DNA from: Actinomycetota bacterium
GTDB lineage: Bacteria > Actinomycetota > Actinomycetes > Mycobacteriales > Pseudonocardiaceae
Reading direction: 5' to 3'
Length of the DNA stretch: 43,011 bases
NCBI GenBank assembly: GCA_021324675.1
Contig: JAJPIR010000129.1
Span: forward strand, 1-43,011
Below the pieces are notes generated by a model that was given only the letters and a program-made list of their open reading frames with translations, was not told the DNA's origin and made no database searches. The translations under genes and the position numbers were made by a program. Below, piece after piece: positions 39,739 through 43,011 of this stretch (the stretch's first letter is position 1; each line of letters opens with the position of its first letter).

Positions 39739-40314
39739 TCATGGTGCCGGGTTGGAGGGATTGCGGTTGAGGGTGTGGGCGACGAGCTGCTGGAGTACTG
39801 CGGTCGCCGAGCGGGGGTCGCGGGCGTCGCAGGTCGTCAGCGGCACCTGCAGGTCCAGCGCGAGAGCTTCCCGGACCTCGTCGAGGTCGTGGGCAAGCCC
39901 GCTGTCGACCATGGTGACGGCCACGATGAACGGGAGGTCGGAGCTGTTTTCGAAGTAGTTGATCATCGCGAATGCGTCTTCGAGGCGCCGGGGGTTCACG
40001 AGCACTACAGCGCCCAGGGCGCCGGCGAACCCGGGGTGCCCGGGTTGCGACGTGCCAAACAGGTACACCACCAGGTCGGCATGCAGGGTGATCCGGCCGA
40101 AGTCCGTGGCGCCCTCGACGGCGATCGGGTGGGTATCCGACACCGACCCCACGAAGGTGGTCTTCCCTGCCCCGGGACCTCCAGTGACGATGATCTTCGT
40201 GGGTGGCCTGGCTGCCCTGGGCGAAGCCGATTGCGCCCGGGGCTGAGATCCAAACCGGTCCGGAGAGGTAGCGAACAGGTCGCGTAGCTCGTCGAAGATC
40301 GGCGTTCCGACCAC
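39739..40314 (-). CDS. Degenerate conservon-type GTPase (CvnD-like)
   Basis: About 191 residues. It is clearly related to the CvnD protein encoded at 41635-42255: TKIIVTGGPGAGKTTFVGSV (Walker A at about 45-52), DLVVYLFGT, GALGAVVLVN, INYFENSSDLPFIVAV and DEVREALALDLQVPLTTCDA are shared. Three parts are altered. The switch I/II segment of about 28 residues is reduced to a short link before DFGRI, the G3 GTPGQPRFWFLWDDL is replaced by GTSQPGHPGF, and the G4 NKFD reads TMVD. GTP specificity and hydrolysis may therefore be lost. GTG 40314, with GGGGGG upstream, is preferred to ATG 40326. It follows the monooxygenase gene on the same strand. Confidence 0.85.
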   Translation of the reverse strand: MVGTPIFDELRDLFATSPDRFGSQPRAQSASPRAARPPTKIIVTGGPGAGKTTFVGSVSDTHPIAVEGATDFGRITLHADLVVYLFGTSQPGHPGFAGALGAVVLVNPRRLEDAFAMINYFENSSDLPFIVAVTMVDSGLAHDLDEVREALALDLQVPLTTCDARDPRSATAVLQQLVAHTLNRNPSNPAP

Positions 40315-40384
40315 GCTGCCCCCCATAACCCCCGGCTGGCTTGATCGACTTCCCCGACGGCTTGATTTCAGGGGACCGCGGAAT

Positions 40385-41629
40385 TCAGCTGCTGTGCGCC
40401 GCGATCACCGAGGCGAGGTACTGCGCAGCCTTGTCCGGGTCAAGGAACCAGTGCTGGTAATCAGTGGGATCGGCAAAGCCATTGACAAAACGGTGCGCGA
40501 TCTCCGGGTAGGTAGCCGCGGCGCCGAGCAGGTTCATCACGTGCTCCGGAGGCGGTGCGAGCAGCGCGTTGGTCCATATGGTGGTGTGCTGGGCATCGGC
40601 CCAGTACCGGTCGAATGTCTGTTGCATCCACTCCCGGTCAAATGGCTGGTCCCCTCGCTCCAGGATGCTGGCCAGGTATGAGGCCGCGCACTTGCTTGCG
40701 CTGTTCGAGCCCTGCCCGGTGATGGGGTCATTGGCCACCACGACATCCGCCATGCCCAGTACCTGGCCGCCAGACGGAAGCTCGCCGACCGGTCGCCGCA
40801 CCACGGGTGGGTAACCGCCGGTCAAGGTGGCTCTACCGTCGGTCAGTTCGACGTGGTGGCACCGCTCGTATTCCCACGGCACGAACTGGCGCATGAGATC
40901 GAGGGTGCGCGCCAGGTGTTCAGCCGGCGGCGGGCGATCATCCCAGCAATCCAGCGGGCCCCCGGGGATTCCCTCGAAAAACAGAATGTCGCACGGGCCG
41001 CTGACGGTGAAGCATGGCATGATAAATAGTTCCCCAACGCCGGGAACGGCATTGAACCGCACTGCGCGCACAGTGGGATGTTCCGGTCGCGGCGTCATGC
41101 CATGCACATAAACTACGGCAAGGATACGCTGCGTGGTGGAATAGGGGGAACGGCTCGGATCACGGTCGAACAATTGAACCAGTTCGCCCTTGCCTGCGGC
41201 GATGACGACAAGATCATAAAAATTGGTCAACCCATCGAGATCGTACGTCGTGACCCCGTGGTAGACGACCTTGCCGCCGCGATTCTCGAAGAGCTCGAGC
41301 CAGCCGGACATCTTCACACGCTGATCCACTGACTGGGCGTAGTCGTCAAGCTGGCCGAGCCAGTCCAAGGCGCGCTCGTGGTGGGGACCCGCGATGGAAA
41401 GCCCCAATCCTTCGATGTCCGGCGTTTGTCGCTCCCAGAGGTTCAAACCATAGTCGCGTTCGTACTGCAGGGCAGGACCGAACATGCATTGTGTGGACAT
41501 GACACGGCCACTGCGGATTTCCTCCGGTGTGCGGGCCGACATCACGGTGACGTCGTAGTTGTGGCTTTGTAAGCTCAGCGCCAACTGCAAGCCGGACTGA
41601 CCGGCCCCCACAATCAACACTTTCCGCAT
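40385..41629 (-). CDS. Styrene/indole monooxygenase-like flavoprotein (StyA family)
   Basis: A 414-residue FAD-dependent protein. The N-terminal Rossmann motif is VLIVGAGQSGLQLALSLQSH (GxGxxG at 8-13). Further family marks are SGRVMSTQCMFGPALQYERD, YDLVVIAAGKGELVQLFDRD and, for the FAD phosphate region, VLGMADVVVANDPITGQGSN. Two-component StyA enzymes epoxidise styrene or indole using FADH2 supplied by a StyB reductase, which I do not see here. The gene starts 5 bp after the conservon GTPase, so it belongs to that operon. In Streptomyces several conservons end with cytochrome P450 genes; this flavoprotein may be the equivalent output enzyme. The substrate is unknown. Confidence 0.88.
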   Translation of the reverse strand: MRKVLIVGAGQSGLQLALSLQSHNYDVTVMSARTPEEIRSGRVMSTQCMFGPALQYERDYGLNLWERQTPDIEGLGLSIAGPHHERALDWLGQLDDYAQSVDQRVKMSGWLELFENRGGKVVYHGVTTYDLDGLTNFYDLVVIAAGKGELVQLFDRDPSRSPYSTTQRILAVVYVHGMTPRPEHPTVRAVRFNAVPGVGELFIMPCFTVSGPCDILFFEGIPGGPLDCWDDRPPPAEHLARTLDLMRQFVPWEYERCHHVELTDGRATLTGGYPPVVRRPVGELPSGGQVLGMADVVVANDPITGQGSNSASKCAASYLASILERGDQPFDREWMQQTFDRYWADAQHTTIWTNALLAPPPEHVMNLLGAAATYPEIAHRFVNGFADPTDYQHWFLDPDKAAQYLASVIAAHSS

Positions 41630-41634
41630 CGGCG

Positions 41635-42255
41635 TTAACCCTCCTGCTGCTGTTCCCAGGTCACACCGGGGCCGTAGGAGACGGTGCAGTTCATGGTGTA
41701 GGACACCAATTCTTGTAATGCTTCCGAGGTGGATCCGGGGTCCCGGGCGTCACAAGTCGTCAGCGGCACATCTGGGCTCAGAGCCAACGCCTCGCGCACC
41801 TCGTCAAGTTCATAGCCCAGCTCGCCGTCGAACTTGTTCACGGCCACGATGAAGGGAATATCGGAGTCGTTTTCGAAATAGTTGATGGCCGGGAAGGAGT
41901 CCTGGATCTGCCGGGTGTTCACCAGAACGACGGCACCGAGCGCACCCCGGCATAAATCATCCCAGAGAAACCAGAACCGAGGTTGACCCGGAGTACCGAA
42001 CAGGTAGAGGACGAGGTCAGGCTGGAGTCTGATGCGTCCGAAGTCCATGGCCACCGTGGTGGTCGTCTTCCCGCTGTCCGGCAGTGGATCGACGCCCTCG
42101 CCGGCCACGGTCATCCAGGCCTCGGTATTGATCGGCTTCACCTCGGATACCGACCCCACGAAGGTGGTCTTACCCACCCCGAAACCACCAGCGATCACGA
42201 TCTTCGCTGAAATGGTCAACGAAGAAGTATCAAGCGGGTAGCTTCTTGAGTCCAT
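41635..42255 (-). CDS. Conservon GTP-binding protein (CvnD-type)
   Basis: A 206-residue small GTPase-like protein. The Walker A is GGFGVGKT at 23-30, the switch region includes EAWMTVAGEGVD and VAMDFGRI, G3 is GTPGQPRFW at 87-95, and G4 is NKFD at 140-143. SDIPFIVAVNKFDGELGYEL and VPLTTCDARDPGS are typical of CvnD. The ATG at 42255 has AGAGGA about 6 nt upstream and overlaps the DUF742 gene by 26 bp; a start at 42324 would overlap much further. CvnD works with the roadblock and DUF742 proteins at the membrane under a sensor kinase (CvnA) as a G-protein-like module affecting development and secondary metabolism. Confidence 0.93.
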   Translation of the reverse strand: MDSRSYPLDTSSLTISAKIVIAGGFGVGKTTFVGSVSEVKPINTEAWMTVAGEGVDPLPDSGKTTTTVAMDFGRIRLQPDLVLYLFGTPGQPRFWFLWDDLCRGALGAVVLVNTRQIQDSFPAINYFENDSDIPFIVAVNKFDGELGYELDEVREALALSPDVPLTTCDARDPGSTSEALQELVSYTMNCTVSYGPGVTWEQQQEG

Positions 42256-42586
42256 CGAGGATCCTCTCCAGGATGATCCGGTCATACTGGTACGTGAAGC
42301 CAGTGGGATGGATGAACACGGCATCTTGCGCGGCCAGGTCGCTGATCAGTACGCGGATCACACCCAGTGGGATAGTCAAATGGGCGGACATCTCCGCAAT
42401 GGAGGTCGTTTCCCGGGCGAGCTCGTAAAGTGCCCGGGACTCCGGCATGAGGGTTTCGGCCAGCTGCGGATCGTACTTTGGAACTGATATGAGAGTCTCT
42501 ACCATTAAATGGTGCCGCGGTCTGGTTCGACCTCCGGTGAGCGCATAGAGTCGGATCCTTTTGCTGCGCATCGCAATGTGTTCCAC
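42230..42586 (-). CDS. DUF742 conservon protein (CvnC-type)
   Basis: A 118-residue DUF742 protein, the CvnC component. RLYALTGGRTRPRHHLMVET is the conserved N-terminal TGGRT segment. The remainder is a winged-helix-like fold (SRALYELARETTSIAEMSAH, LGVIRVLISDLAAQDAVFIH). The GTG at 42586 follows GGAGGAGGGG at a good distance. It lies between the roadblock gene (20 bp upstream) and the GTPase gene (26-bp overlap), in the canonical B-C-D order. Confidence 0.93.
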   Translation of the reverse strand: MEHIAMRSKRIRLYALTGGRTRPRHHLMVETLISVPKYDPQLAETLMPESRALYELARETTSIAEMSAHLTIPLGVIRVLISDLAAQDAVFIHPTGFTYQYDRIILERILDGLKKLPA

Positions 42587-42606
42587 CGTTGCCCCTCCTC
42601 CGGTGG

Positions 42607-43011
42607 TCAGTCGGCTCGCCGTGCGGTGATGACGCGCCGCAGATCGGCACGAGCCTGGGGAGTTAATGCACCTGCGGCCGTGTCGACGAACTGTGTCATC
42701 TCATAGGCGATGGCTTTCATATTGCAGCGCGCCGACGTCAGCACCGCCAGGCCAGCGCATTCGCCGATCCCCATGAACAGGAAGTATCCGCGCGATAGTC
42801 GAATCATGATCAGTTCGCAACTGCCTTTGCCGAACAGTGCAGCACCGTTGCGAGCCAGGCCCAACAGGCCACTGGAGATCGCCGCGAGTTGCTCGGCGCC
42901 ATCGCTGCTCACTGATTTCGACGCAGTCAGGGGGAATCCGTCGGAGGACAGCACCAGAGCGTGAGTTACGCCGGCCACGCGCTCGACGAACCCGTTGATC
43001 AGCGTGGCGAA
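42607..43011 (-). CDS. Roadblock/LC7 domain protein (CvnB-type), partial
   Basis: The frame stays open to the window end, so the N-terminus is cut; 134 codons are visible. The visible protein begins FATLINGFVERVAGVTHALV and matches the roadblock/LC7 domain (VLSSDGFPLTASKSV, then EQLAAISSGLLGLARNGAAL, LIMIRLSRGYFLFMGIGECA). It is the CvnB component, probably a GTPase-activating partner of CvnD. The GTG at 42978 is internal and not the true start. A CvnA sensor kinase gene is expected just beyond the window. Confidence 0.92.
   Translation of the reverse strand, partial: FATLINGFVERVAGVTHALVLSSDGFPLTASKSVSSDGAEQLAAISSGLLGLARNGAALFGKGSCELIMIRLSRGYFLFMGIGECAGLAVLTSARCNMKAIAYEMTQFVDTAAGALTPQARADLRRVITARRAD

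Noticed and set aside
1-43011. tRNA or rRNA genes, CRISPR arrays, transposases, attachment sites, origin of replication
   Set aside because: Looked for but nothing recognisable was seen on either strand; a dedicated tRNA and CRISPR scan was not possible.

Overview
The window is high-GC actinobacterial DNA. The organism indicators are a DivIVA/Wag31 polar-growth protein, an incomplete conservon (roadblock, DUF742 and small GTPase genes), an XRE-DUF5753 regulator with DUF397 proteins, a DUF574-type methyltransferase, split LigD repair genes, and frequent GTG starts with 4-nt start/stop overlaps. The small-protein families around 31-32 kb resemble ones I associate with Pseudonocardiales. That rank is an inference; Actinomycetota is secure.

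Layout. (1) 1-2.75 kb: a truncated lipoprotein gene, a small unknown gene, a histidine-phosphatase-like gene and two possible gene remnants. (2) 2.75-23.0 kb: a large accessory region with about twenty genes for building and decorating a glycosylated molecule. It has four GT4 glycosyltransferases, one heptosyltransferase-like GT9 and one GT2, five SAM methyltransferases (one FkbM type), two sulfotransferase-like proteins, a ChbG/YdjC deacetylase, a medium-chain dehydrogenase, both catalytic halves of HldE (heptose-7-phosphate kinase and heptose-1-phosphate nucleotidyltransferase), a GTP cyclohydrolase II fused to a RibD-type reductase, a 6-pyruvoyl/6-carboxytetrahydropterin synthase homologue, and an MFS exporter. 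An ArsR/SufR-like regulator sits inside it, and its promoter region shares a half-site with that of a DoxX gene at the far end. (3) 23.2-30.9 kb: an APC permease; a KdpD/KdpE two-component pair in an operon with a KimA-like potassium transporter instead of kdpFABC; a small membrane protein; and a GlsB-type protein. (4) 31-36 kb: DUF397 pieces, an unusual Cys-containing small protein, DivIVA, a DUF574 methyltransferase and an XRE regulator. (5) 36.1-39.7 kb: a split LigD, with ligase in one gene and phosphoesterase plus polymerase in another, separated by a methyltransferase gene. (6) 39.7-43.0 kb: a conservon on the minus strand (roadblock cut by the window end, DUF742, GTPase) followed by a styrene-monooxygenase-like flavoprotein and a degenerate GTPase paralogue.

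The best candidate for an undescribed system is region 2. It combines nucleotide-activated heptose supply with two enzymes of GTP-derived pyrimidine/pterin chemistry and a complete set of glycosyl, methyl, sulfo and deacetyl tailoring steps plus export. The pterin-synthase homologue is translationally coupled, through consecutive 4-nt overlaps, to the deacetylase, two methyltransferases and a glycosyltransferase, so a shared product is likely. What that product is cannot be read from the sequence.

A second notable item is a 68-bp element, made of two 23-nt inverted arms around a 22-nt centre, that occurs twice, both times at junctions of convergent genes. I saw no tRNA, rRNA, CRISPR array, insertion sequence or replication origin.
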